In this document: one piece after another, positions 1-11,054 of the stretch | How positions within the stretch are numbered: position 1 is the first letter of the stretch | How the letters are laid out: every line of letters begins with the position of its first letter | NCBI GenBank assembly: GCA_028753945.1 | Contig: JAPNXP010000017.1 | Location: 1,860,001-1,924,000, forward strand | Origin: Hexactinellida sp. DTS-2022 | Taxonomy: Eukaryota; Porifera; Hexactinellida | DNA: 64,000 nt | Direction: 5' to 3' | Position numbers and translations under genes: made by a program | Notes under the pieces: model-generated | What the model was told of the DNA's origin: nothing | Seen by the model: only the letters and a program-made list of their open reading frames with translations | Database searches by the model: none

Positions 1-227
1 TCATAATAAAAGAACCTGACTGTAGTTTGTATAGTCTTTTTTTAAGGAAAATATCTTCCTAGTTTTGTATTAAAATATAAACAAAAAAATAAAAAGTGTG
101 TGCATTAATTAACTCACATCTTACATCTATACAAATATAATTACAAATCACCAAGTAGTAAATAATCACAAACATTGTATTGTAAAAAGCAAATATTTAC
201 AGCATGTTTTATAAAATAATTAAATAC

Positions 228-893
228 CTAACTCGCTGCATTGCAGTCAGTGCAAGGTTGCAGTCCGTTTACATTACAAACTGTACACTTTAAAAAACCG
301 AAATTATGTTTTAATCCCTTCTTACTGCCTTGACACCAGTTGCATAGTATAAACTTACGATCGCCACAAGTTATACACACCTTAACTTCTCTTTGTTGGA
401 ATTCTTTTAACATTGTCAAGAGATCTCCATCGTCGTTCAAAAACTCTATTTTATCGCTATCCCCAACCAGCATGCCTTTGCAGAACACATAGGGCACCAC
501 TGTTTGCGTGCAATTCAAGCGTTCTTTGAGCTCATCTCCGAAAGCTGGATGTAGGAATATGTCTCGCTCATCAAAGTTGATTCTGTGTGTAGTGAGTATT
601 TGTTTGACGCGAGTGCAGTTTGAAGATATATCTCGTATCGAGGTCAGGGAGGTTGTGTACATCACAACTTTACCCGGATACTGAGTCTCTTTATTCGGCG
701 TTTCGTCGAGAATAAGTTTCATCATCAGTTCGGATAAACTACTGTCATGTCCGTATGCGTTAAATAACGACAGTCTCTGCTGCACCCCCCTATGTATCCC
801 CCTAACAGTTCCACTCCGGCTCATGATAACAGATTCTGCGCTGCTGGAATCATCAGTTAAGCTCTCTCTCTCGATGGAATCTGAAGAGGCCAT
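228..893 (-). CDS. GRXCR-like glutaredoxin/cysteine-rich protein, single exon
   Basis: A 221-residue open frame from an ATG at 893. Residues ~75-165 fit a glutaredoxin-like fold (KVVMYTTS strand, later VVPYVFCKGMLVG resembling the cis-Pro region). The C-terminus has four CxxC-type pairs (CITC, CNWC, CTVC, CTDC) in the spacing of the GRXCR1/2 zinc-binding tail, including the CNVNGLQPC signature. The redox CPYC of true glutaredoxins is absent, as in GRXCR proteins, so enzymatic activity is unlikely. In vertebrates the family acts in actin-based stereocilia; a role in microvilli or cilia here is inference. It lacks introns and lies 132 bp downstream of the adenosine kinase stop on the same strand. 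Family assignment is fairly firm; which paralogue is unknown. Confidence 0.8.
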   Translation of the reverse strand: MASSDSIERESLTDDSSSAESVIMSRSGTVRGIHRGVQQRLSLFNAYGHDSSLSELMMKLILDETPNKETQYPGKVVMYTTSLTSIRDISSNCTRVKQILTTHRINFDERDIFLHPAFGDELKERLNCTQTVVPYVFCKGMLVGDSDKIEFLNDDGDLLTMLKEFQQREVKVCITCGDRKFILCNWCQGSKKGLKHNFGFLKCTVCNVNGLQPCTDCNAAS

Positions 894-1025
894 TTGAAAG
901 CTAACCTAACTTTGAGTATACATAGTATATAAATATAAACAGAGGAATAGCAAATAATGAAAATTTAGAAACTATATTATAACGCTCTACCAATTGAGCA
1001 CCTATTCGATTCGATTCGATTATCA

Positions 1026-2479
1026 CTAGAAGTTGGGTTTCCCTGGAAAGGTACACCCGGAGGCCTGCAGTATGGTCTGTGCGGCGTAGCAGCCACAGCT
1101 CACACACCTTTCCAACTCGCGGCCTTGCATCAGCTGGAAGAGAAACCCGCCCACGAATGAGTCTCCCGCTGAATTGGAGTCCACAATAAGGGACTGTTCT
1201 AGCGGAGGGACGGCGTACTCCGTTGTACTCCCCTTGTAGGCTATTATGACGGGGTCACTGCTCTGTGTCAGCACCACACAACGCGCTCTCTCGCCGACTT
1301 TGGGAAGAGACGCGATTTTCAATCCAATCTCTCTCAAGCTAATCTCTGTTCCCCAGCCACTGGACTCTACAGTGCAATATACAGTAGAACCTCGTTAGTA
1401 CGGACATAAGGGGACAGCCAAAATGTGTTCGCCTTATCCGGAATTCGTATTAATCAATATCATTTGTATTGAAAAGGCTTTGAAGGGGACTGAAATAATG
1501 TTCGTATTAAAATGAATTTGGTATTAACCGTGTTCTACCGTAGGAATCGTATTCAATAAGTTATTAATTGTTGGGTAAATTTATTAACCTGCAAATGTTT
1601 TGTACTCGGAATCGTTCCCGAATACAAAGTCTGCGTAGTTTATGGTTTCGGAGAGCGGCTTTAGGAATGCCTGGCAGAGGAAGCAAGCGGACAGATTAAT
1701 ACAGAACACTTTATTATTCTCAGCTGCGTGCTTGGCCACAGTGAGAATAGACTCGTGACTGACTGTATGGAAGAACCCGGCTATATAGAAGTGCGATGCC
1801 GCCTGCACTAGTGCCCAGTTCTCAGGCTGCAGGAGATGCTCAATGGAGTAGGTGTTGGCAGCGGCAATGCTGGCCACTAACGATCTGTTCTTTCCATTCA
1901 CGAGAACAGCGCATGTGCCTATTTATAGATTCACAAGCATGTTACACTAATCGGAAATTAATTATTCACATATATCCAGTAGAAGTTGTATAGCAATTAT
2001 AATATCGATGACATAAGCAATAGCTTTAATACAAAACCAATTAATTGATTTACCAGCGGATACTATTAATTGCTAATTCATCTCATTTACAAACAGAATA
2101 GGAACTACTCACCAGTTGGCTCAGAATCACTTTTCATATAGTGGACACGGATTCCTTCCTTCTCCATAATGCCCCTAAGTTTGTCAGCGTTTTCATCGCT
2201 CCCTACACATCCGATATAGCTGGTGACGCCTGGCTTTTGAGAGAACCATTGCACGGTGCGAATGGTGTTCTGTGTAGCGCCGCCCACTAAATACTCAACC
2301 TCGAATTTATCGACAAGCTCCTTGTAGATGGGTAGATGCTCTTTGCTAGCTAAAATAGCGTTGTTCTTCTCGAGCTTGTACTTGGTAAGGAAATCCTCCC
2401 CGACAACGGCAGATATGTCTAACAGGGGGTTGCCCATCCCGAACAGAGCGCCCTCTGATAGCCCAGACACCTGTGCCAT
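1026..2479 (-). CDS. ADK: Adenosine kinase, three exons
   Basis: Exons 2479-2113, 1918-1589 and 1366-1026 join in phase (1, 1) to give about 345 residues, the usual ADK length. It phosphorylates adenosine to AMP in purine salvage. Landmarks are GMGNPLLDISAVV at the N-terminus, GGATQNTIRTVQWF, the GDNRSL-like NGKNRSL, YIAGFFHTVSHES, VFGNDSE, and the PfkB signature DSNSAGDSFVGGF with the catalytic Asp. The usual anion-hole GAGD reads SAGD, a mild oddity. The C-terminus GCTFPGKPNF matches the family end. Intron 2 is a bare ~63-nt intron plus one MITE (1382-1540). Intron 1 is 194 nt. The start is the first ATG in the conserved N-terminus. Confidence 0.93.
1382..1540. mobile_element. MITE family A (pogo/Tigger-like) in ADK intron 2
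   Basis: Inverted ends CAGTAGAACCTCGTTAGTA and a degenerate TTCTACCG, flanked by TA on both sides. The internal GGAATTCGTATTAA and GAAGGGGACTGAA blocks recur in the copies near 6.9, 9.7, 53.3, 59.5 and 63.7 kb. It has no coding capacity. Confidence 0.85.
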
Positions 2480-2579
2480 TATATGTACCTATGTGCGTAC
2501 GATATTGCTAGCTAATAGTACTATTCTTATACCAGTGAAGTAATTAGCTGATCAAGGATTCAGGGTTTTCAGGCTATAC

Positions 2580-2626
2580 TACAAACAACCAACCAACCAA
2601 CCAAACAAACAACAAACAACAAACAA

Positions 2627-2665
<39 letters not shown>

Positions 2666-2692
2666 AACAACAAGCAAACAAACAAATAAACA
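2580..2692. repeat. Simple repeat (AACC/AAAC/AGAC)n
   Basis: Low-complexity tetranucleotide tract between ADK and HSDL2, running through CAAC, AAAC and a run of ACAG units. Confidence 0.9.
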
Positions 2693-2771
2693 TACCAAAA
2701 ATCGAATTTTCATATCATAGATAACAAACTAACTAACAACCATACTAACTATATCCTATACAGTTTCGGAC

Positions 2772-4413
2772 TTACAGTTTGGATTTCTGTAGTTTCATAA
2801 TCTTCTCCAGCTTAAGTGCTAGCATCATGTTTCCAGATATTTTAAGCTTCCCTCCCATGAACGCACTAGTCGGGTTTAACTTCCCACTGAACATACTCAC
2901 GAAGTCTTCCTCCTTCATGCTCAGAGATACCTCAGCATTCGCGTTGGCCTTAGACGGCTCTACGCTCCCCTCCCCCGTCTTGAGGTCCAGGTACCAAGAG
3001 CTGGACTCCTGTCCCTGGATTAGGAACAGGAATGTGCCGTCTACGTCTTGTACCACGGCTCTGTTGAGGAGCGGTCTGATTCTGTCGAACACTTTCGCAG
3101 GTCCGCTCTTATCCTTGGTGTCCTTCTGGGAAATATGAGCGTTCTGTTGCAGGTAAGGACTCCTCAGCTGTTCCTCCGTTAGGAACAAATCCGGCAACAG
3201 AGGGGTGCCGGGAGAGATAGCGTATTGGTCCATGTCAGTTATGTCCTGGCCTGCCAGCACCTATAAAGCAATAGATAAATAGTAATAAACTTTATACACT
3301 AACCCATAGACACCAACTTCCATTTTTTCGTGGTCAGACACCCCAACAGTCAAGGTTTGGGGTATAATTTTTGAGATTTAATTTTTGAGTTTTAATTTAT
3401 AATTTTTGAGATTCCCCAAACATTTTGTCGAGCCTTAAAAGTTGTCGCCTATGACTAGACCATACCTCGTCATCGATGTAGAAGTTCCCAGTTTCTTCTG
3501 TCCCTTTCTTTGAGAGAATCAAATAAGCGGCGTCCGCCATAATATCGACCTTACGGCAGTTTTCCATGGCTTCTTTCCCCATTATCATTTCTATAGCAGC
3601 GGTGGTTATGGCTGTTCTGGGCCAGAGAGCGTTAACCGCGATTCCGCGGGACTTGTATTCTGCGCTCATCCCAAGCACACACATCGACATTCCGTACTTG
3701 GCAATGGTGTAGCCGACGTGGTTCTGAAACCAGAGGGGCGACATGACGAGAGGGGGGCTGATGTTCAGGATGTGGGGGTGTTTGGACTTCTCCAGATAGG
3801 GGAGGCACTTCTGGGAACAGAGATAGGTGCCGCGGGTGTTGATCTGGTTCATCAAGTCGTACTTCTTCATTGGAGTATCAGCAGTTCCTTGAGAGCATAA
3901 TATACACACAGCTTATTAATGCCTTATATTAATATGTACTCCATTATAACGAAACGAAATACCCGCTTATAACGAAGTTATATATATTCCCCAGATGGAT
4001 AAGTAGTTGATTTTACTCCGCTTATATCGAATCGAACGAAGTGTCCCTTGACGTATAACTGGAGTTCACTGTAATAGAAAGGACATACCAGTGAGAGAAA
4101 TAGCAGATGCGTTGTTAATGAGGATATCTATTCCTCCGAACTTATCAACGGCCTGAGCCACGGCTCTATCCACCTGTTCCTCGGACCTCACGTCCACCAC
4201 GCAGGGCAGACACTTGCCGCCGGCCCTCTCGATATCCTCGGCAGCTGTGTAGATTGTGCCCGGCAGGGTGGGGTGCGGATCTGCGGTTTTCGCCGCCACC
4301 ACTATGTTGGCTCCGTCCTTAGCGCACTTGAGAGCTATGGCCTTCCCGATGCCGCGACTGGCGCCCGTTATGAACACGGTCAGGCCGGCTAGGATCCCGG
4401 TGTTAACAGCCAT
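2772..4413 (-). CDS. HSDL2: Hydroxysteroid dehydrogenase-like protein 2 (SDR + SCP2), three exons
   Basis: Exons 4413-4089, 3887-3466 and 3260-2772 join in phases 1 and 0 to give about 411 residues (human HSDL2 is 418). The N-terminal short-chain dehydrogenase shows the Rossmann motif TGASRGIGKA, NNASAIS, and the catalytic YTIAKYG (YxxxK). The C-terminal third is an SCP2/sterol-carrier domain (FSGKLNPTSAFMGGKLKISGN). The protein ends in SKL, a textbook PTS1, so import into peroxisomes is expected. HSDL2 is linked to fatty-acid metabolism but its substrate is not settled. Intron 1 (201 nt) holds a family B MITE. Upstream is a tandem array made of copies of the start-codon region. Confidence 0.95.
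3937..4071. mobile_element. MITE family B in HSDL2 intron 1
   Basis: TA-flanked right end GGAGTTCACTG and inner CGCTTATAACGAA blocks in both orientations. Related copies lie at 41.7, 45.3, 46.0 and 61.7 kb. The left end is degenerate. Confidence 0.75.
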
Positions 4414-4775
4414 TAACCTATGCTATAATACACATGCCAATGTTAAGAGCCATTAACCTATGCTATAATACATATGCCAATGTTAAGAGCCATTAACCTA
4501 TGCTATATGTAATACAAATGCCAGTGTTAAGAGCCATTAACCTATGCTATATGTAATACAAATGCCAGTGTTAAGAGCCATTAACCTATGCTATAATACA
4601 TATGCCATTATTAAGAGCCATTAACCTATGCTATATGTAATACAAATGCCAGTGTTAAGAGCCATTAACCTATGCTATAATACATATGCCATTATTAAGA
4701 GCCATTAACCTATGCTATATGTAATACAAATGCCACTCTGTTATCAGCCATTAACGGCGGATTAACCTATGCTTT
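4400..4775 (-). repeat. 40/44-bp tandem array containing copies of the HSDL2 start codon
   Basis: Eight copies upstream of HSDL2 have CAT (ATG on minus) at 4451, 4491, 4535, 4579, 4619, 4663, 4703 and a degenerate one at 4749, against the gene's own at 4411. Spacings are 40, 40, 44, 44, 40, 44, 40 and 46. On the minus strand each unit begins ATGGCTCTTAACAYTGGCAT, nearly matching the first seven codons of HSDL2 (MAVNTGI versus MALNTGI), then diverges and stops after 11-14 codons. In 44-bp units the stop overlaps the next ATG as TAATG. Confidence 0.9.
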
Positions 4776-5347
4776 AACCAATGCCATATACTCTACTTTA
4801 ATAAGCACTCAACTAATCAGATGAGACATAATATACTATTGTTTGAATGGCAATCTATTAGGATTGTGGCTAACTATGCAATATTAATCAAGGAGCTATT
4901 TGCGCCATTTGCTTTCACAACAGATATTTGCTTTGTGGGGTATAGAACAACCAACCATAACCTTATTTTGCTTATCCATGTTTGTTAATGGAATTATCCG
5001 AAAGGAGTGTAACCAGGCCTTATCCTGGAAGGGTGTGTGAAATCGGAATTAATTTGGGTGAGTATTTTAAAACTATAATTTGATCTTTTTTTGGTAAATT
5101 TGGGTGCACGATTGTAAATCAACATCACCTAGGGTGCGCGGATCTTAGGGTAGATGAAGGCCTGAGTGTAACCGAATGCCCAAATATTAGAATTGTTGTT
5201 ATTTTCGCATTTGAAGACATAAATAATAGTAAACATAAATAATAAAAGTATATAGAATAATAAATAATATAAAAGTGGAAAATGTCTGTGGGATAAAGCA
5301 AGTGAATATTGAAGAATAATTAAGTGATACATTACAGAACAGAGTCC
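4776..5347. other. Intergenic, no feature seen
   Basis: AT-rich spacer between the HSDL2 upstream array and the SLC44 stop codon. I see no conserved coding frame. It contains stretches compatible with an HSDL2 promoter and the SLC44 3' end, but nothing distinctive. Confidence 0.6.
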
Positions 5348-8300
5348 CTATTTCTTGGGACTCGCAGACTGACTCATCTCAAGATTCGTATCATCCACCT
5401 TCTCTCCAGGAAGCGGCTTGAGCTCTCTGCTCTTCCGAATAATATCAAACTCCTTTCCAATGTTCCCACTCTTGTCCTCCAGTGTACATATAAATATAGT
5501 GTCAATAGCCATGCTGTATACCGACAGGAAGGCAGTGCTGATTATAAAGCAGATGAATACCACGAATAATAGCGGGGCAAGGGAGTAGGTAAGGATGCGA
5601 CCGTTATGGAATAGGTTCGTAACAGGACTGTTGTAGACAATAGAAAAGTACGCAATTAGAATAGAGAGAGCAACAATAGCAATCCTAATCAGGAATAGTG
5701 TGAATATCGTGAGAGTATCTTTCACGGCGAATTTTACCGGAGAGTTTATAAACAGCTTTAAAGCCTTACACACACTTGTACAAAACCCTGTCCCGTATAT
5801 AGCTATCTCGATGTACACAACGCGGTTAACGTATTTAAGGAACTTCTCAACACAGAAAGTAACACAGACCAGCGCCCGTAAGATCCAAAGTATAGCCTTG
5901 TATTTGTAGGAATATGACCTAAGCCGATGTATTATGAACACAAGAATAAACTCAATGAACTGTAGAACGGCGATAATTAGCGATCCCATAGCCAGAGACC
6001 CGGAGTGGAATAGGAACGCCTTCAAGAACCCTCGCAGGAGGGCGCACTTACAAATCACACTCTGTTTCAACTTGTGATGTAAGAAGTACCAAATTGCGAA
6101 GCCCCCTGCTAACGAGCATTGCGTGAGCGCTATTATATAGTTAGACAGCCAGAGGAACATGAATAGCAAATAGAGCTCTAATACTATAATAGATGTAGGC
6201 GCATGGAAATCACTGAACTGACATGAAATAGTAGGCTCGGAAATATTACGATTTGTAGAGTTCTTAAGTACTAACACCCCATCAGTGACACCGTGTATTG
6301 TATTGAACTCTGGTATTGTACAAATAGTACCGTTACTGTATGTAGACACTTCGCCTGCTAGATTAGTATACGTCCTATCCTCTATAGATATATTGGTACT
6401 GATGAGAATCTTATAGTGCAATTCGCTAGTAGTGGGAAGGAACACTGCAACGGATATCCATAATGTGAACAGGATTATGAGCAGCACCCAGGAAAGGAAG
6501 GGAAGGAATAGGGACTCGGGAACGCCCCATATCGCCCTAGAAGCGACTGCTATAACTCTAATGACCTGTATTATGTTTGGGATGAGACAGATGACGAATA
6601 GAATCAATAGCAGAAACACTATAGTTCCGATTATCGCAATGGCAAGCCAAGTCTCCTTCTGGTACTGAAATCCTCTACAAAAACAGTTAATAAGACCATG
6701 TACCTAATATATAGATATTAACTTATACATATATATAAATCTCAGTTTTTTCTAATACTAAATTAAGGCACTGAAAAAGATCACTTTTTACCATTTTAGA
6801 AACAGCAAGCATGGCTCTTTTACGATTAGAAAAACTGAGCTCTATATAAGTACAGTAGAAGTTCGTTAGTACGAGCACGGTTAACACGAACACTATTTCA
6901 GTCCCCTTCAAAGTCTTTTCAATACAGCTGACACCGTAATTCGAATTCCGGATAAAGCGAACACATTTTGACGGTCCCCTGGTACTAACGAGGTTCTACT
7001 GTAGTACTTGTGTTGTATACTAACCTAAGTCTATCCATGAATATCTGGTCCAGTCCCTCAGTGAGTGGGTCCGTAACATTTAGAGTTCCACTGGCAATCG
7101 CGAATTCGTAATAAGCAAACCCTACAAACGCTCCCATCGCCACTACGCACAGGAGAATAGCCAGGGGGACTATCAGCCACACAAACAGTCGCATCAGAAG
7201 GATAATTATGAAAGATATTAGAGCCGTGCTAACGACTGTAATGATCATACCGGGCCAAGCTAGGTTGAAGTCTGACAGCACATCGACTATAAACTGACGC
7301 AGGTTTATAACCAGAGCTAGTCCTAGGGTCCCGTCTGTTATGTCTGTGAGAGAGATAGAAGTTATGTCGAGAGGGTAGTCGCTGATGGACTCGTTAATTA
7401 GCATCACTGTATCGCCCCTGCATAACAATATAAGAGACAGTATAAACGTACGTATACTACAAGGGGTATAGGGTATAACTAATGTGTCACACACCATACT
7501 TTTTACTATAAATAAATGGGCAAAGAAGCGTGACATAGGAAGGTGTATAATTTTTGGTAATTTTGTGTTACGTAACGTTTGAAACAGGCTTTCATCTAGG
7601 CAAAGTTTTCTAGGCGCCTAGATTAAGTTTCAGCTGCTCACACGCGCCTAAAATACTCAATTTGTATTAAGTCTATGGGAGCATCTCTCGATTTCGCGCG
7701 ACTACAAGAGTTTAATTTCAAACTTATGCGCCTGGAGGCACGTTGCGCACGACTGGATAGATCCTGGTTTAAAAGCCCCCTATCTGTAGAGAGTATAGGA
7801 ACACTCACAATATATTGCTTGCGTCGAATACCGAAGGGACACAGCGGCCTCCTAGCGGTGTAGTGGCGATGTAGTAGGGAGCACACTTCTTATCGAATAT
7901 ATCTCTCGTCAGGTCGTTAACCACGGGATATGCGCCGGTTATGCTTGCGAACACGTTTGGCAGAGTCACGTTGAGGAGCTCTTCATACTTGGTGGTGTTA
8001 ACAGAGCTGATGCAGATAGGAACTCCGGTGGTTCTGATTCCTATGTCATACTCTTTAGGGCACTCAGACACACACACCTATGAGTGGCAATAATAAGCAT
8101 AGTTATATAAATATATATCGGATTACACCTTTTTTAATTTAATTTGCAGACACTGGCAAGTTTGTTTTTTGATAGCAAATAGGTGTCAATATAATTTCTA
8201 TTAGAATTACTTATATCGGACCACACCTTTTCTTATACATTTTAAAGTACTGGCAAGGTCATTTCTTTAATATCAATAATTCACTTTACGAAGCCGGGTT

Positions 8301-8745
8301 TTTATATTGTAATTTGAAATGTGTTGGCTGATGTATAACTAATAGCATTCCTATATACCTGTGGCGTTGGACAGGAGAAGAGCTCCTCCAATTCGAACCC
8401 GCTCTCCAGGTCGTATATCCTCCACAGATGCGCACACGCTGTCAGATCGAAGTAGAACAGGTATGGCTTGTTCTCCACCCCAGGGTCGTGACCGCACACT
8501 CTCCCCTCCGAATCTATTCCGTTAAGGAACCGCTCCGGGTGTCCCTCTGCAAAGGCGTACAGGCCAATCACAAGCAGGAACACGATTAGTATCACGAAGA
8601 ATATCAGGAATATGACGTCAGTGGGGGACCGTATGTTCTCTTTGAACTTGTTGCTCTGCTTGTGTATCATATCCAGTGCGGTCCCCTCTCCGTCACTTTC
8701 CTGCTCGTGCTTCAGGTCTCTGCTCTTGCTCTTGCAGCAACTCAT
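5348..8745 (-). CDS. Choline transporter-like protein (CTL/SLC44 family), four exons
   Basis: Exons 8745-8359, 8077-7809, 7417-7025 and 6674-5348 join in phases 0, 2, 2 to give about 791 residues, somewhat longer than typical CTLs (650-720). After a Cys/Lys-rich cytoplasmic start there is a first membrane helix (VIFLIFFVILIVFLLVIGLYAF). A large Cys-containing ectodomain follows with the family-typical GRVCGHDPGV, YFDLTAC, CPTPQVCVSECP and RCVPS. Many hydrophobic segments come next, with a late conserved region near FEFILVFIIHRLRSYSYK. CTLs carry choline or ethanolamine across the plasma or mitochondrial membrane; the substrate here is not deducible. The C-terminal tail is charged. Intron 3 carries a family A MITE. 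Confidence 0.88.
6853..7001. mobile_element. MITE family A in SLC44 intron 3
   Basis: Ends CAGTAGAAGTTCGTTAGTAC and GTACTAACGAGGTTCTACTG, flanked by TA (6851-6852 and 7002-7003). It contains the family blocks TCAGTCCCCTTCAAAG and GAATTCCGGATAA. Confidence 0.9.
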
Positions 8746-9268
8746 GGCAGCTAATGTTTAGGTATGATATGTGTTATAGACAATAACCTTATATAAACAC
8801 AAATACTAATGCCTATATAGCTGTTATAAATACAATGTATTTCATAAAGCTTCATGTGATTATTGTCTGTATGGTGACGATAGCAATACCTATATGGCTT
8901 GTGTAGAAAATATTGCAGTGTTGATAGAGAAGACAATGCGCATGCGCGTTATAATGAGCATTCAAGTTAGAGATGAAACCGTTCAGTATTTCCATGACCG
9001 ACCAGCCAATATTATTTTACACCAATTAATAAATCATAAGTAAAGAATATCTATAATCAAAGAAGCATGCCCACGATTATGATTTATATAAATACACAAT
9101 GCTACAAGTTTGGTTTTTAAAAATTGTATATTTGTCACGTACTAGCGAGTTCTACAGTTTAGTATAATAAATGGGAACTTTATTATGTGCATTGCATTGT
9201 ATATGATACTCCTGATAAAAAGAGATAGTTGCGTACAATTGGTTACAATTAAAATTAACTTATCCTAG
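8746..9268. other. Intergenic, no feature seen
   Basis: A 523-bp AT-rich spacer between the SLC44 start and the stop of the coiled-coil gene. It should hold the SLC44 promoter. I see no convincing TATA, RNA gene or coding frame. Confidence 0.5.
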
Positions 9269-10663
9269 CTAAGCGGTTGCTGAGTGCTTAGCAGTGGTCA
9301 CTCTCAGCTGGTCTCTCCTCCCGTAGAGAAGGGAATCCATCTCGCGCGTCTGGAGAGACCTGGGGTAGTCGGGGAGACAGGGCCCGGGGGGCTTCCACTT
9401 TCCGTCTGTCGAATTAATTTGCATCCGAGTGAACTCCGCGAGCTGTGCCTTCTGTTCCTCTTTGCATTCTACCCAAGCGTCGTAGGCTCTCACAGCATTG
9501 TCTGCTTTATCTCTTATCTTAAGTTGGATGTGTTCCTGTCTCTTTATCTCCCTCTCTCTCTTCTCGCGAGCGGACTCACGCAAGAGACCGTCCTTCTGCA
9601 CCCGCCTACACACAGCCTGTTATACTACGGTATAACCTAGTTAGTACCGACACCAGGGGACCGTCTTAATGCGTTCGTATTATCCGGAATTCGTATTAAC
9701 CAATATCATTTGTATCGAAAAGGCTTTGAAGGGGACTGAATAATGTACGTATTAATCGTGTTTGCATTAACGAAGTTCTATTGTATTTATATTCAGAGAA
9801 GCTTTATATTACTGACGACATAAAGCTTCTTACAGCGCAATTAATTAGTTAATATGAGATAGTGGATATACCTTATCCTTAATGGCTGATAATATTCTAT
9901 GAAAGCAACCAAGCAAGTTGAGAGATGACACGCTATGATATTGCGAATAATAATCGCTTCTATGGTTAAATTAATTCTTATGATCTCACCACGCGTCATA
10001 TATTTTGACAGCTTCAGTTTTCTTATTGTCTTCTGACTCTTGTTTTTCTCTCTGTTTCTCCGCTACCTCGTGTCTCTGTTTTCTGGATATCTCTCCTCGC
10101 CTCTTGTCTGTCTGTTCGGCCCAGACAGCATACATCGTACTGGATTCCTGCTTCTTAGTTTCAGTTCTCATTCTAGCCTCAGTTTCGTTATCAGATATTT
10201 CTCTAGCTATCTTTATCTTGTCTGGTTTTATAGAATCTTTCCTCTTGCACCAGGAATTGTAGCAAACAGCGCTCTTGTCCTGTCTCGTTACGAGCTCCGC
10301 TTCCACGAGTTTCTGTCGCTCGAATATCTCGAGTCTCCTCCTTCTGTCTCTTCGGAGGATGTTGTGCTCCTTGTCCGCCAGCCAGCTTTGGAATACGGAT
10401 TCTCTTACGTCACCGGCGCTAACGATAATATCAGCTGATTGGGAACTGAGGCTAGAAGAGAGTTTGTTTGTTTTCTGTGTACTCCTCTTTCCTTCCAGCC
10501 ACAAGTTGAAAGTAGAATCTCTCACAGATTGAGCGCTGATACTAACTCCCGTCTCGTCTACTGTTATTGTTGTCAGAGAGGGAGACCTGCTGAGTCTCCC
10601 ACCCTTCCTAGAATCTCTTTTCTTAGCAGGAGTTGGTAGGGGATTCTCCTTATCTTCTGACAT
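9269..10663 (-). CDS. CCDC34/MAP9-like coiled-coil protein, two exons
   Basis: Exons 10663-9990 and 9605-9269 join in phase 2 (TG|G gives Trp) for about 336 residues. The protein is highly charged and helical, with repeated short modules around an aromatic/Trp core: FNLWLEGK, FQSWLADK, YNSWCKRK, YAVWAEQ, IYDAW, YDAWVECK, spaced about 40-45 residues. This YxxWxxxK periodicity is characteristic of CCDC34-family and MAP9-type proteins, associated with cilia/flagella and microtubules. The N-terminus is Ser-rich and basic (SRKGGRLSRSPS). Length is near human CCDC34 (373). I am confident of the architecture and less so of orthology. The intron carries an old family A MITE. Confidence 0.6.
9626..9783. 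mobile_element. MITE family A, degenerate, in the coiled-coil gene intron
   Basis: Recognisable internal blocks CCAGGGGACCGTC, GGAATTCGTATTAACC and GAAGGGGACTGAA. Ends are eroded (right end AAGTTCTATTG plus TA). Confidence 0.75.
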
Positions 10664-11054
10664 TGCTACTATTCCCTATAGAGACTGTACTTGTAGGATA
10701 CCAATTGTACGTATTGATTAGTATTTATGTGGAATTTAGAGGGATTAAATTAATTTTTGCATGCGATATTGATTGCTTAATTATAAGTCCTTAGCGCATG
10801 CGCTACTCAATTTTCCAGGAACGAAACTTTACAGGGGTGGATAGGATTATACATTATTAGAAACAGCGATTAAAAGAGTAGGCATGCGCTAGGCTAGAGG
10901 GAAAGTAGCGTTGATACCTAAATTTCAAATCTCTTATAGCGATAAGAACAATAATATTATATTTATTGAAGAATAAAGAACTCAATTCTATCAAAAGGTG
11001 TAAATGGTTTTAATTGCTAATTTGTTACCTAATCGATTAGAATAACAACAATAA
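10664..11054. other. Intergenic, no feature seen
   Basis: A 391-bp spacer between the coiled-coil gene start and the RBM28 stop. It contains several GCATGCGC-type short palindromes (near 10795 and 10880) but no gene that I can support. Confidence 0.5.

Noticed and set aside
972-996. tRNA-like A box (complement of GCTCTACCAATTGAGC)
   Set aside because: Only the D-arm-like piece is present; there is no anticodon arm, no GGTTCGAATCC-type B box and no acceptor pairing.
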